Notes: a model not told the origin generated them from the letters alone. Counted from the stretch's first letter, positions 1 to 12,370 are shown. The stretch: DNA of 64,000 nucleotides from Cepaea nemoralis (GCA_014155875.1 JACEFZ010021374.1:62001-126000), one strand, 5' to 3'. A program made the numbers and translations.

Positions 1-740
1 TCCCGAACAAATTTTGGACAATATGAAGTGAGAAAATGCATATCAAAAACAACAATATTAAAGCTAAATATAAAAACAATGTCTTTACTTACTCAACTAA
101 TCAACCTATAACAACAGACAGCAGACACAACTGTTCGATAACAGCCAAGATACATCGGCCGAAGGGAGATCACTGCCGGGATACAGGATAAGCTGGCGGG
201 ACGCGATCAATAAAAGAAGCTTCAACCTTTATTTTCCACTTATCCAACTTCTCAAACAAGTGTTGGCTACAAAGCAATCATATATACAACACCGTAAACT
301 TATTCAAGAACCCAACGCTTCTAATGTTCCAATCTTGAAGCCATAAAAATGTCCCAAACCTAGGAGGATACTTATGGTGCACACGAAGACAGAATTAATT
401 ATTACTTATTTATATTAGGTTTGCTTTCTATATTTTAGCAGTCAATATCCGTATCCCCAGCAGAGCCTCACTAAAGTGTATGAACTGACCAATTACAGAG
501 CCAGCAATTATCTACAATATTATCTACAAATATCTACAAGGAACTAGAAGTGTTTATCGCCCCAATCCAGCCGTATCATCGGAATGCCTATTGTATTGTG
601 TCAGCTGGGAATTATAGATGTCTATTTTGCGCAAGCGGGGATTTTATTTTGTTAGGGTTTTTTTTTTTCTAATTTAATTGACCGGGCTGTCTGTCAACCC
701 AGAATAACATGTAATGAGGGGCGGGAGGGGCGGGAGGGAT
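1..740. other. No recognisable feature
   Basis: I see no gene, tandem array or family shared with the rest of the window here. The stretch is AT-rich with short T runs near 660-670. Confidence 0.5.
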
Positions 741-744
741 GGTT

Positions 745-985
745 TTAAAGGCTGGAGGATGGACTTCATTGCACCGGGTTTTATCCCACATGGTTCAGTC
801 TCTTTCCGCAGGGCGACCTGCCGAAAGTGTCTCACAAAGCACGAACTCCGAAGCTCCAGTAATGACCCTCAAAATTCTCCGAGAAATTGCGCTCGTGAAC
901 CATACTACGTGGTATAGAATCGAATCCAAAACCTTCGGAACGCGAGTCAGGCGGCGTAACCACCCCGCCACTGAGACTAACATGT
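745..985 (-). repeat. SINE-1 copy (tRNA-derived)
   Basis: Read on the minus strand the right end looks like a tRNA promoter: an A-box-like TGGCGGGGTGG followed by a B-box-like GGATTCGATTC near 925-985. The body is shared with copies at about 30238-30460 and 50730-50885 (for example the TTTTATCCCA and AGTCTCTTTCC segments). A dispersed tRNA-headed repeat of about 240 bp fits a SINE. The anticodon arm is not well formed, so this is not a tRNA gene. Confidence 0.7.
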
Positions 986-1011
986 CAAGCAGGTGCATGA
1001 CCCTTATTGCT

Positions 1012-1297
1012 ACATAAATAAATACACGTAGTATTGTTTGGCTCTCACAGAAGGAGAAGAAAGAAGTAGAGACTAGAGGGCTCACTAGACAACAAACAAT
1101 TTGAAAGCTATAGCTACCGACCAGGATTCGAACCTGTCACCTCCAAATGGCGGCAGCGCCTCGCTGCAGGAACAAGCGTACTTCGACGCATGACCAACTA
1201 GACACTCCAAAAGAGTGTCTTCATTAGTCATGTCTATCATAGACATGAACCTACAACTATAGAATATGGACAGAATTCGTATCAAACCATTGAGAAA
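1012..1297 (-). repeat. SINE-2 copy (tRNA-derived)
   Basis: The plus strand holds the complement of a tRNA-like promoter (GATTCGAACCTGTC near 1125), and the whole segment matches, in opposite orientation, the copy at 48749-49016. Shared parts include the paired AGACACTC/GAGTGTCT segment near 1200-1220 and the AGAAGGAGAAG segment near 1050. The pairing around 1195-1250 would make a hairpin in the transcript. This looks like a full-length SINE of about 280 bp. Confidence 0.7.
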
Positions 1298-1492
1298 GCA
1301 CCATAGGTCTCATGATTTATATTAAACCAGCATAGGTCAAATAACAAACACACAAACACATCGGACCGCACATGCTGTGTCCAGTATATTAACAAACATT
1401 TAAAGAAGATAATTGATTAGTCGGTTCTAATACTGTACACGTATTACACACAAGAAATCAGTTTGAGAACCAGTTGAGGCCAATGAAACAGT

Positions 1493-1630
1493 TACATAAA
1501 TAGACACACGTAGTTTTGTTTGGCACTCACAGAAGGAGAAGAAATAAGTAGAGACTAGAGGACGCACTGGACAACATAAACTTTTACATCTATAGTTACC
1601 GACCGGGATTCGAACCTGTCACATCCAGAT
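1493..1630 (-). repeat. SINE-2 copy, truncated
   Basis: This repeats the tail half of the copy at 1012-1297 (ACACACGTAGT, AGAAGGAGAAG, then CGGGATTCGAACC) and stops just past the B-box-like motif, so the promoter-proximal part is missing. It lies about 40 bp before the 40-bp array. Confidence 0.65.
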
Positions 1631-1670
1631 TGATTTCCTGATGATCCTTATTGACACGTCGTGAGGCATT

Positions 1671-2790
1671 CTGGACATATGGTGCCGGCCTCATACCTGA
1701 GAGACCAGTTCTTGACATATGGTGCCAGCCTCATACCTGAGAGACCAGTTCTGGACATATGGTGCCGGCCTCATACCTGAGAGATCAGTTCTGGACATAT
1801 GGTGCCGGCCTCATACCTGAGAGATCAGTTCTGGACATATGGTGCCAGCCTCATACCTGAGAGACCAGTTGTGGACATATGGTGCCAGCCTCATACCTGA
1901 GAGATCAGTTGTGGACATATGGTGCCAGCCTCATACCTGAGAGATCAGTTGTGGACATATGGTGCCAGCCTCATACCTGAGAGATCAGTTGTGGACATAT
2001 GGTGCCAGCCTCATACCTGAGAGACCAGTTGTGGACATATAGTGCCAGCCTCATACCTGAGAGACCAGTTGTGGACATATGGTGCCAGCCTCATACCTGA
2101 GAGACCAGTTGTGGACATATGGTACCAGCCTCATACCTGAGAGACCAGTTGTGGACATATGGTGCCAGCCTCATACCTGAGAGACCAGTTCTGGACATAT
2201 GGTACCGGCCTCATACCTGAGAGACCAGTTGTGGACATATGGTACCGGCCTCATACCTGAGAGACCAGTTGTGGACATATGGTACCGGCCTCATACCTGA
2301 GTGACCAGTTCTGGACATATGGTACCGGCCTCATACCTGAGAGACCAGTTCTGGACATATGGTGCCGGCCTCATACCTGAGAGACCAGTTCTGGACATAT
2401 GGTACCGGCCTCATACCTGAGAGACCAGTTATGGACATATGGTGCCGGCCTCATACCTGAGAGACCAGTTCTGGACATATGGTACCGGCCTCATACCTGA
2501 GAGACCAGTTGTGGACATATGGTACCGGCCTCATACCTGAGAGACCAGTTGTGGACATATGGTACCGGCCTCATACCTGAGAGACCAGTTGTGGACATAT
2601 GGTACCGGCCTCATACCTGAGAGACCAGTTGTGGACATATGGTACCGGCCTCATACCTGAGAGACCAGTTATGGACATATGGTGCCGGCCTCATACCTGA
2701 GAGACCAGTTCTGGACATATGGTACCGGCCTCATACCTGAGAGACCAGTTCTGGACATATGGTACCGGCCTCATACCTGAGTGACCAGTC
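1671..2790. repeat. 40-bp tandem array, 28 units
   Basis: The unit begins CTGGACATATGGTGCCGGCC and continues with TCATACCTGAGAGACCAGTT. Period is exactly 40 bp and the array spans 1120 bp, that is 28.0 units with no length change. Units differ at a few sites: CTGGAC/GTGGAC/ATGGAC at the start, GGTGCC against GGTACC, and CCAGCC against CCGGCC. The GGTGCC form fills the left half and GGTACC dominates the right half. There are no unique spacers, so it is not CRISPR-like. Confidence 0.97.
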
Positions 2791-2946
2791 GGCTGTTGAT
2801 GGAAGATATGGTTATCACCACGTCGGCCGTCTTTACCTCTTAGGCCTGGTCGATCTGAGAGCCCACGTGAATTTTTGAAAGTCGTTATGACCCCAGTTTG
2901 AAGCCACGACCACTGTGTCCACAGGCAAGTGTGCGTACTACAGTAC

Positions 2947-3169
2947 TACAGAACCACTGTACCCCTATACCAATGTACCCCTGTAACCAATTCCAATTCC
3001 AATTTTTCAGAAAAAAATTGCACCACTGTACCCCTGTACCATTGCACCCGTGTACCACTGTACCCCTGTAAATTGCACCCGTGCACCACTGTACCCCGTT
3101 ACCACTGTACCCCTGTACCACTGTACCCATGTAACCAATTCCAATTCCAATTTTTCAGAAAAAAATTCT
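2947..3169. repeat. 16-bp minisatellite (CCACTGTACCCCTGTA-like)
   Basis: Short degenerate units of about 15-16 bp (ACCACTGTACCCCTGT) repeat here and again at 4615-4831. Two copies of a segment containing CCAATTCCAATTCCAA plus TTTTTCAG and an A run (about 2986-3021 and 3131-3169) are embedded in the array. Confidence 0.85.
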
Positions 3170-3787
3170 AAATTCGGTCTCGTCTAACCAGCATCCTCAG
3201 CCGTGATTATTGTTGAGAGCCGTGGTTGTGTGAATTGTTAGTCCTAATTCCTACTGGTGTTATTGGTTCTGCTCTGTTCGTCGGATAGAGTTATTTTTGT
3301 GTTATCTGGTTGTTTACTTTCTGTCTTATGCTGGTCTTGATTAGACCGGTCCTTGGACGGGCCTACTACGTGCTTGTTGTTCCTCGTGTTGTCATCAGCG
3401 GGGCTGGTCCCGGTTATGTCCAGTCCTCATAAGGACTCCATGTAGACAAAGGCAGATAGTTCAAGTGCAAGTCTCAAGTTGTTCCCCCGTTCTGCTGCCC
3501 GAACTCCTTTACGTTTGTTTTTTGGCGTTTTTCATCATCACGTGTTGGTTGGTGCAACAAGGCGCCCGGATCTTCCTGTCAGCTCACTTCAGGCGCCCTG
3601 TCGGAAGAGCTAATCCACCATTCTGCACTTCACCCCGCCACACTCAGTTGAATTTTTATTTTTTTCCCCCTTTTTTTCCCCTGTCACCTTTAGGAGAGGT
3701 TTTTTTTCCGTCACGGTTAGGACGACAGTTTTTTTTTTACATTTTTTTAATAAACATATACACATAAATATATACAATGTAGGGAGG
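3170..3787. other. No gene seen; T-rich stretch
   Basis: The segment between the first 16-bp array and the LINE end has long T runs at 3655-3750 and no recognisable coding or repeat family. An open stretch at 3465-3767 is low-complexity at its end and looks like chance. Confidence 0.4.
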
Positions 3788-4600
3788 TTATGTGGCCTTC
3801 CCAGTTCTGCAGATGAACTGTCTGACCAGCCGCTGTATTTCTGGATTGCTGTTTGTGTGTAGGCACTCCGTCATTGTCATTGGGTTCCCAATTTTGATGA
3901 AGTGATCTCTTAGCTCCCTTCGTTCACTATTGTATTTGTTGCATGCTAGTAAATAGTGTTCAGTTGTGTTGTTTTCTAGGCATGCTCTGCAGAATGGCTT
4001 TTCTCTTGTGTCTTTCCAATTACCTAGTCTGATTCTCCACAGCTGTCTGTTTGCCGGTGCTTTCATGTTGGTCTTGACTTGTGGCTTGTATCTGGGTTCA
4101 CCCAGTACTTGGACGATCTTTAGCGCTGTCACGCCACTGTTTCCTCCTTTCCTGGAGAATGTAGTTTTTGACGATATTCTTCCCTTCTACTTTTCCTAGG
4201 CCTGTGCAAATTTGATTATTGCTGGTTAGTCCTCGTTTCGCCGCTCTGTCTGCTTGTTCGTTGCATCTTTGTCTTCCGTGTCCTTGGTGATGGTCTTTGC
4301 CAGATTAAAGTCTGTGAATGGAACTGTTAGTTCCCATGGTGGGATTGTTGGCTTGAACCGTCTTGTCTATTTCAGGGTTTCTACTAGCTCGATTACTTCC
4401 TTCATCTTCTCTGCTGCTTCCCATCCTGCCGGTCTTTGCAGTTTTACTATTGGGATGTCTCCCCCCCCCCCACCCCCCCCCCCCCACATTTTTGGCTGCG
4501 GTTATCACTGAACGTTTGGTATCCAGGATGGTCTTCGTCTTGTGCTACCTTTAGCCAGTAGTTATATGTCAACTGGCTACGCCTCAGACTCAGTGGTAGT
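3788..4600 (-). pseudogene. RNase H-bearing LINE, 3' part, decayed
   Basis: On the minus strand, pieces in different frames read as the end of a LINE ORF2. The RNase H C-terminal signature NEQADRAAKRGL lies near 4225-4265. The region near 4310-4460 reads KLQRPAGWEAAEKMKEVIEL, then a stop. The last readable piece (4132-3788) carries a cysteine-histidine cluster of form C-x2-C-x8-H-x4-C (CRACLENNTTEHYLLAC). Frameshifts and stops separate these parts, and a C11-A-C13 tract interrupts the frame at 4461-4485. It is a dead fragment on a different LINE family from its neighbour at 4835-5720. Confidence 0.7.
4461..4485. repeat. Poly-C tract
   Basis: Eleven C, one A and thirteen C in a row, lying inside decayed LINE coding sequence. 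Confidence 0.95.
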
Positions 4601-4614
4601 ACACCAAATGGTAC

Positions 4615-4831
4615 CTCCATGGCCCCTGTACCCCTGTACCACTGTACCTTTATACCACTGTACCCCTGTATTATTGTACCACTGCACCCCTGTACCACTG
4701 TACCCCTGTGCCATTGCACCGCCGTACCCGTGTACCACTGCACCCTTGCACTATTTCACGCCTGTACCACTTCACCATTATACAACTGTACACCTCTACC
4801 ACTGCATCCTTGCACGCTTGTACCACTTCAC
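4615..4831. repeat. 16-bp minisatellite, second block
   Basis: Units such as CCCCTGTACCACTGTA repeat with drift. The unit is the same as at 2947-3169, about 1.5 kb away, so the two blocks share an origin and are now separated by LINE sequence. Confidence 0.88.
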
Positions 4832-4834
4832 TGT

Positions 4835-5720
4835 CAGTCTGATAACATCAGTCCTTATTCGGTCTCGAATAGTTAAGTTTCCAGTTCTCCTCAAGCATAT
4901 AATATCGCAGGTTATTCTTTGTTTTAGTAAGTTTGACATTGGTAGCATAAGGTTGGTGTGAATATGCTATTGATTATGTCGTTTTACGGACATTGGTATG
5001 TTTGAATGTTTCAGTGTGGGTGATATCTGATCTATAAGCGCATTTGCTTTTTGACATCTGATTTCGATATAATTGTCTTTTCTGCCATCTTCTCGGATCA
5101 TACTTCCTAGATATTTAATTTCTTTAACTTGCTTCAGATTTGTACTATTTATCAGAATATTTAATGGACTAGGAGATCTACTAATCTGTATGACTTCAGT
5201 TTTGGTTAATTTTATATTCATATTGTATCTACTGCCCTCGTCACTGTAAAACAGGCATCGATTGTCTGCGTGTGGATCTGTTGTTTCCTGTAAAGTTAAA
5301 TATTTCGAATTTTCTGAATCGATTCTGCCAAGGCTTGCCTCTTTGGATATCTGTCTACGTAGATATTTAATATCAAGGTTGGAAAACTGGGAGGGAGGAG
5401 GGTTAGGGGTTGGGTTGGGAGGGTTGTTTTAATTCGCTTCCGACCGTATTTTCTGTAAGCCTCCTTATATCATTTATAATGCTTGATGATACCCTTTTGT
5501 TTCTTATTTTTTTGTATACTGAATTATTTTTTGTATTATAACTGATTTATGATCAGCGTCTATGGCTGTGTTTAAGAATGCTCTTGAATCCTGAAGTAGT
5601 CTTTTGTCCGATTTCCTAAGTAGAATAATGTCAGTTTGAGGTGCTTGATTGATTTTGTTCCATTTATACCAGGTTTTAGAGTGACTACGACGATGTTGGA
5701 AACATTATGTTTATTACAGC
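4835..5720 (-). pseudogene. LINE remnant (endonuclease end plus RT thumb)
   Basis: Minus-strand reading gives the end of an APE-type endonuclease (AIDADHKSVI, near 5545-5570; the DH pair is the usual last active-site motif), then a short reverse transcriptase segment (LTKTEVIQIS and IKYLGSMIREDGR, 5221-4967), then RT C-terminal text near 4940-4850. Most of the RT palm, including the YADD box, is missing between endonuclease and thumb, so the copy is internally deleted. It has several stops and frame changes. Confidence 0.65.
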
Positions 5721-5729
5721 TCAGTGACA

Positions 5730-8700
5730 TACTAAACAATATATGTTCAACTCAATCTGGTCTCCATGAACAAATGTACATGTTCAACTCTACCCGGACC
5801 CCAGTAACACACTAACATCTGTATGTTCAACTCTATCCGGACCCCAGTAACACACTAACATCTATATGTTCAACTCTATCCGGACCCCAGTAACAGACTA
5901 ACATCTATATGTTCAACTCTACCCGGACCCCAGTAACAGACTAACATCTATATGTTCAACTCTATCCGGACCCCAGTAACAGACTAACATCTATATGTTC
6001 AACTCTACCCGGACCCCAGAGTACACACTAACATCTATATGTTCAACTCTACCCGGACCCCAGAGAACACACTAACATCTATATGTTCAACTCTATCCGG
6101 ACCCCAGTAACACACTAACATCTATATGTTCAACTCTATCCGGACCCCAGTAACACACTAACATCTATATGTTCAACTCTATCCGGACCCCAGTAACAGA
6201 CTAACATCTATATGTTCAACTCTATCCGGACCCCAGTAACACACTAACATCTATATGTTCAACTCTACCCGGACCCCAGTAACACACTAACATCTATATG
6301 TTCACCTCTACCCGGACCCCAGTAACACACTAACATCTATATGTTTATCTGTATCCGGACCCCAGTAACACACTAACATCTATATGTTCAACTCTATCCG
6401 GACCACAGTAACACACTCACATCTATATGTTCAGCTGTATCCGGACCCCAGTAACACACTAACATCTATATGTTCAACTCTATCCGGACCCCAGTAACAC
6501 ACAAACATCTATATGTTCAACTCTACCCGGACCCCAGTAACACACTAACATCTATATGTTAAACTCTACCCGGACCCCAGTAACACATTAACATCTATAT
6601 GTTCAACTCTATCCGGACCCCAGTAACACACTCACATCTATATGTTCAACTCTACCCGGACCCCAGTAACACACTCACATCTATATGTTCAACTGTATCC
6701 GGACCCCAGTAACACACTCACATCTATATGTTCAACTGTATCCGGACCCCAGTAACACACTAACATCTATATGTTCAACTGTATCCGGACCCCAGTAACA
6801 CACTCACATCTATATGTTTAACTGTATCCGGACCCCAGTAACACACTCACATCTAAATGTTCAACTGTATCCGGACCCCAGTAACACACTAACATCTATA
6901 TGTTCAACTCTACCCGGACCCCAGTAACACACTAACATCTATATGTTCAGCTGTATCCGGACCCCAGTAACAGACTAACATCTATATGTTCAACTCTACC
7001 CGGACCCCAGAGAACACACTAACATCTATATGTTCAACTCTACCCGGACCCCAGAGAACACACTGACATCTATATGTTTAACTGTATCCGGACCCCAGTA
7101 ACACACTCACATCTATATGTTCAACTGTATCCGGACCCCAGTAACACACTCACATCTATATGTTCAACTCTACCCGGACCCCAGTAACAGACTAACATCT
7201 ATATGTTCAACTGTATACGGACCCCAGTAACACACTCACATATAAATGTTCAGCTGTATCCGGACCCCAGTAACACACTCACATCTATATGTTCAGCTGT
7301 ATCCGGACCCCAGTAACACACTAACATCTAAATGTTCAACTCTACCCGGACCACAGTAATACACTAACATCTATATGTTCAGCTGTATCCGGACCCCAGT
7401 AACAGACTAACATCTATATGTTCAACTCTATCCGCACCACAGTAACAGTTTAACATCTAAATGTTCAACTCTACCCGGACCCCAGTAACACACTAACATC
7501 TATATGTTCAGCTGTATCCGGACCCCAGTAACAGACTAACATCTATATGTTCAACTCTATCCGGACCACAGTAACAGACTAACATCTAAATGTTCAACTC
7601 TACCCGGACCCCAGTAACACACTAACATCTATATGTTCAGCTGTATCCGGACCCCAGTAACACACTAACATCTATATGTTCAACTCTATCCGGACCCCAG
7701 TAACACACTAACATCTATATGTTCAACTCTATCCGGACCCCAGTAACACACAAACATCTATATGTTCAGCTGTATCCGTACCCCAGTAACACACCAACAT
7801 CTATATGTTCAGCTGTATCCGGACCCCAGTAACAGACTAACATCTATATGTTCAGCTGTATCCGGACCCCAGTAACACACTAACATCTAAATGTTCAACT
7901 CTATCCGGACCCCAGTAACACACTAACATCTATATGTTCAACTCTATCCGGACCTCAGTAACACACTAACATCTATATGTTCAGCTGTATCCGGACCCCA
8001 GTAACACACTCACATCTATATGTTCAATTGTATCCGGACCCCAGTAACACACTAACATCTATATGTTCAGCTGTATCCGGACCCCAGTAACACACTAACA
8101 TCTATATGTTCAGCTGTATCCGGACCCCAGTAACACACTAACATCTATATGTTCAACTCTATCCGGACCCCAGTAACACACTAACATCTATATGTTCAAC
8201 TCTACCCGGACCCCAGTAACACACTCACATCTATATGTTCAGCTGTATCCGGACCCCAGTAACACACTAACATCTATATGTTCAACTCTACCCGGACCCC
8301 AGTAACACACTAACATCTATATGTTCAACTCTATCCGGACCCCAGTAACACACTCACATCTATATGTTCAACTCTACCCGGACCCCAGTAACACACTCAC
8401 ATCTATATGTTCAACTGTATCCGGACCCCAGTAACACACTCACATCTATATGTTCAACTGTATCCGGACCCCAGTAACACACTAACATCTATATGTTCAA
8501 CTGTATCCGGACCCCAGTAACACACTCACATCTATATGTTCAACTGTATCCGGACCCCAGTAACACACTCACATCTAAATGTTCAACTGTATCCGGACCC
8601 CAGTAACACACTAACATCTATATGTTCAGCTGTATCCGGACCCCAGTAACAGACTAACATCTATATGTTCAGCTGTATCCGGACCCCAGTAACACACTCA

Positions 8701-9280
8701 CATCTATATGTTCAGCTGTATCCGGACCCCAGTAACACACTAACATCTAAATGTTCAACTCTATCCGGACCCCAGTAACACATTAACATCTAAATGTTCA
8801 GCTGTATCCGGACCCCAGTAACACACTAACATCTAAATGTTCAACTCTACCCGGACCCCAGTAACACACTAACATCTATATGTTCAGCTGTATCCGGACC
8901 CCAGTAACACACTAACATCTATATGTTCAACTCTATCTGTACCCCAGTAACACACTAACATCTATATGTTCAGCTGTATCCGGACCCCAGTAACACACTA
9001 ACATCTATATGTTCAACTCTATCCGGACCCCAGTAACACACTAACATCTATATGTTCAACTCTATCCGGACCCCAGTAACACACTAACATCTATATGTTC
9101 AACTCTATCCGGACCCCAGTAACACACTAACATCTATATGTTCAGCTGTATCCGGACCCCAGTAACACACTAACATCTATATGTTCAACTCTACCCGGAC
9201 CCCAGTAACACACTAACATCTATATGTTCAACTCTATCCGGACCCCAGTAACACACTAACATCTATATGTTTAACTGTGT
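5730..9280. repeat. 43-bp satellite array, about 82 units
   Basis: The core of the unit reads CATCTATATGTTCAACTCTA then TCCGGACCCCAGTAACACACTAA. Period is 43 bp, with a few 44-bp units that have CCAGAGAACAC or CCAGAGTACAC in place of CCAGTAACAC. Variants at fixed sites (CTCTATCC, CTCTACCC, CTGTATCC; ACTAAC, ACTCAC; CTATATG, CTAAATG) are arranged in local blocks. The first units (5730-5830) and the last (9255-9280) are degenerate, which marks the array edges. No ORF or promoter is apparent within it. Confidence 0.97.
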
Positions 9281-9850
9281 CAATATCCGGGTTCCATCTT
9301 GTAACCAATACTTGACTTGTCAAATAGTGTCAATTGTTGGGAACCAAATGAGGTAATTAAACACGCCAGTTTTTTTTTAACTACCCTTTGACAGCGCCGT
9401 GAACAAACATTAAACAGGGAAATTATCATATTTCCCGGTTCTCAACTTGGCGTCTGGTGTGCTATGATGGAAAGTGTGCAAACAGAGGTATGTTATTGAC
9501 CTTGCAGTAAAAACACGTGACTAAGCGTTCCGGACATTAGCACCTTCACCAGGAGCACATAAAACAAAACAAACAAACAACACCAATAAAAATATATACA
9601 TATAGGGAACCTGGAAATTGACGTAAAATGTCCCAGGCGCAAGCTGGTAATCAGTGAAGAGTAAATATATAACATTCAATAATTGGTGCTTGCGAAAAAA
9701 AAAAAAAAGAAGGACAACAATGATATGACAGAAACACCAATGTGGAGCTCATGGAGATAACAAGGCAAATTTTAGTGAATCTGCAGGTAAAGAAAAGCGC
9801 TGACGAATCAATACAATAACAGGTAGGAAACACGAAACTGCAATGGATGT
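9281..9850. other. No recognisable feature between satellite and LINE
   Basis: AT-rich sequence with an A run at 9697-9709. No coding similarity was recognised. Confidence 0.4.
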
Positions 9851-9856
9851 TTATAA

Positions 9857-11490
9857 TTGAAAAGCGGTGCAATATTGATGGGACAAAATGATATAGTGAA
9901 CAGATGGACGGAATATCTGGAAGAACTGTATAATGATAGAAGACCGGATGCAAATATTCAAAACAATGGTGAGGGACCACCAATGCTTACAGCGGAAGTT
10001 GAAGGTGCATTACATCGCATAAAGAAAGGAAAGGCACCCGGTCCAGTCAACATTACAGTAGAAGAAATTGAAGCTCTGGGTGATTTTGGAACAGAAATAT
10101 TGACAAAATGTCTAACTGATACCTATACTAATGGGTACATTAATAATGACTTATTACAATCCATCTTTATAGTTGTGCCAAAGAAACCAGACGCTTTAGA
10201 ATGTGAAGAGCATCGAACAATAAGTTTTATAAGTCACGTGACAAAGCTGTTATTCAGAATGATTATGAAAAGAATAAGAAACAAGATTCAACCAGATATT
10301 AGTGATGAACAGTGTGGATTTGTGGAGGCAAAGGGCAAAAACAATGCTACATATATTCTCAGGACACTATTAGAAAGAGCTATAGAAGTAAAAACAGATC
10401 TGTAATTATGCTTCATAGACTACACAAAAGCATTTGACAATGTGAAGCATGAAGAAATAATACAATTACTAGAGCACCTGAACATCGACGGCAAAGATCT
10501 GCCAATAATAAAGAACATATATTGGCAGCAAACAGCAGCCATAAGAATCAACAACCTTGTAGGAACATTTCAGTGAATAAAGAAGGGCGTCAGACAAGGT
10601 TGTGTATTGTCTCCTGATTTGTTCTCACTATACACCGAATATATAATGAGATTTAGAGAAAGTATGCCAGGAATCCTGGTTGGTGGACATACTATAAATA
10701 ACTTACGTTATGCTGACGACACCGTCTTAATAGCAACAAGTCAGAACGATCTACAGGCAATGATAGATACAGTGGTTGTGGAGAGTGAAAGAATGGGCCT
10801 TAGTTTGAATAATAGAAAGACAGAAGTCATGGTGATATCAAAGAAACAGATTGTGCCTAAATGTGCAATTAAAGTACAGGACGTTATTTTGGGGCAAGTG
10901 CAGAAATTCAGATATCTAGGCACGTAGATAACATCAGATGGAAGATGCATCACTGAGATAAAGAGCAGAATAGGACAAGCAAAATCTGCATTCTATCAAA
11001 TGAAGAACGTTTTGTGCAATAAGTCACTGTCCTTGAAAGTCAGAAAAAGAGTTCTTGCATGTTACATAGAACCAGTTTTAACATACGGCTGCGAGTCCTG
11101 GACAATTAGTAAACAGGCGGAAAAAAAATCCATGGAAGCCTTGGAGATGTGGTTTTATAGAAGAATGCTGAAGATTAATTGGGCAGCCAAAGAGAACAAT
11201 CAGAGCGTTTTAAGGGAAGCTGAGTCGCAAAGAAACTTATCACAGACATCAGAAAGAGGCAGTCATCGTTTATGGTGACGTTATGAGAAGACAAAAACTG
11301 AAACATGTTGTGACAACCGGAAGATTTGCGGAAAGAGAGATAGAGGAAGAAAGTGTAAAAAGATTATTGACAGTCTTGTGTCATGGCATGGAAGGGGGTC
11401 AACACACGAATTGATCCATGACGTCGGAGATCGTAATCTGTGGAGAGGCATGATCTGTCAAGGCAGCCGGCAGGGTACTGGATGATGAGT
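9857..11490 (+). pseudogene. RTE-type LINE reverse transcriptase, broken by three stops
   Basis: The reverse transcriptase of a non-LTR element reads almost continuously on the plus strand. Landmarks: the fingers region (KKGKAPGPVNIT near 10020), the palm (FIDYTKAFDNVKHEE near 10415, then KKGVRQGCVLSPDLF near 10580-10620), the catalytic box LRYADDTVLIA near 10705, the thumb (QKFRYLGT near 10900) and the C-terminal segment (LTYGCESWTI near 11080). In-frame stops occur at three places: TAA after 10405, TGA near 10574 and TAG near 10925. A frameshift lies near 11230-11280. Each stop is explicable by one base change. The endonuclease domain is not visible upstream, so the copy is probably 5' truncated. 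The 3' end carries GGATGATGAG, like the GGATGGATG tails of sister copies. The domain style matches RTE-clade elements; the clade call is from memory of the family. Confidence 0.85.
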
Positions 11491-11509
11491 ACAGTATAAC
11501 TAGATGTGC

Positions 11510-11630
11510 CTTTGTCTGCAATCGACAGGGCAAAGGAAATAGAGGGAGAGCTGAAGTACACGAAGAAGCAAAGTAGAGACAGAAATAAATAATAGAGGGA
11601 GGACATGAACGGAGTTACAGGGCATAGCTA
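11510..11630 (+). pseudogene. LINE 3' fragment (second family)
   Basis: The segment CTGCAATCGACAGGGCAAAG and what follows match about 46303-46420, which lies downstream of another LINE C-terminus. It is a short non-coding-length remnant abutting the RTE copy. Confidence 0.5.
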
Positions 11631-11674
11631 AGGGTAGGAGGGCTCGAACTGCGTCGGCTGAGGACCTATTCTCT

Positions 11675-11687
11675 CCCCCCCCCCCCC
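11675..11687. repeat. Poly-C tract
   Basis: About thirteen consecutive C. Confidence 0.9.
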
Positions 11688-11779
11688 ACCACTGTTTCCT
11701 TGTTGTGAACATGACAGAGTTGTAGTGGAATACCGTCTGTATATTTATAACAATGTGGCTATAATGCAACTATCTCATA

Positions 11780-12175
11780 ATCTATTGGAATATAGAATGA
11801 CTTTACATTCATACTGAATTTACTAGAGCATAATATTTTACTTAAGATATATTGCAGAATATTTAGACTGTGTTTAAATTTACACTAAATCTATTAGACC
11901 AGAATATTTGTCTTAAAATACATTGGAAAATAGACAGAGTGGCTTCACGTTCACGCTAAATTTACTAGAGCAGAATGTTCTACTGAAGATATACTGAGAA
12001 ATAATTGTGGTGACTGTAATCTTATATTAAACAGAAATATACTAGAGCAGAATGTTGTATTCAAAATGTATTTAAATATACTAAGAGTAACTTTAATTCA
12101 TGATATATTTACGAGAGAAGAATGTTTCATTCAAAATACATCTATATATAATAAGAGTGACTTTAAGACCATCAA
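11780..12175. repeat. Degenerate 72-75-bp tandem repeat
   Basis: Five to six diverged units are recognisable from recurring ACTAGAGCAGAATGTT-like and GAGTGACTTTA-like pieces near 11796, 11865, 11937, 12010, 12085 and 12160. The spacing is about 72-75 bp. The array is old and AT-rich. Confidence 0.7.
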
Positions 12176-12202
12176 GTCAAACTGGAGCTGGAGTAGAGCG
12201 AC

Positions 12203-12370
12203 ATGCCGCAGGCCATTAGAAGATTAGTCAGTCAACTCAGAACTGGTGTCGTCAGTCGCTACACACTGAGGGGGACACTGAGGAGGGGATCCGAGCATTT
12301 ATGGACAAATAGTTTAAAGTATAATGAGGATGGTCTGTTGACTAACTATACTGAGCTAAGTACATCTCCA
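12203..12370 (+). repeat. Dispersed repeat Rep-8
   Basis: The segment with CAGAACTGGTGTCGTCAGTC and a following ACACTGA block matches about 23575-23700, where the same body ends in a (CCAA)n tract. It is a low-copy interspersed repeat of unknown class. Confidence 0.6.

Noticed and set aside
1671..9280. 40-bp and 43-bp arrays as CRISPR-like
   Set aside because: Repeats are contiguous with no unique spacers, no cas-like genes are present, and the DNA is animal.
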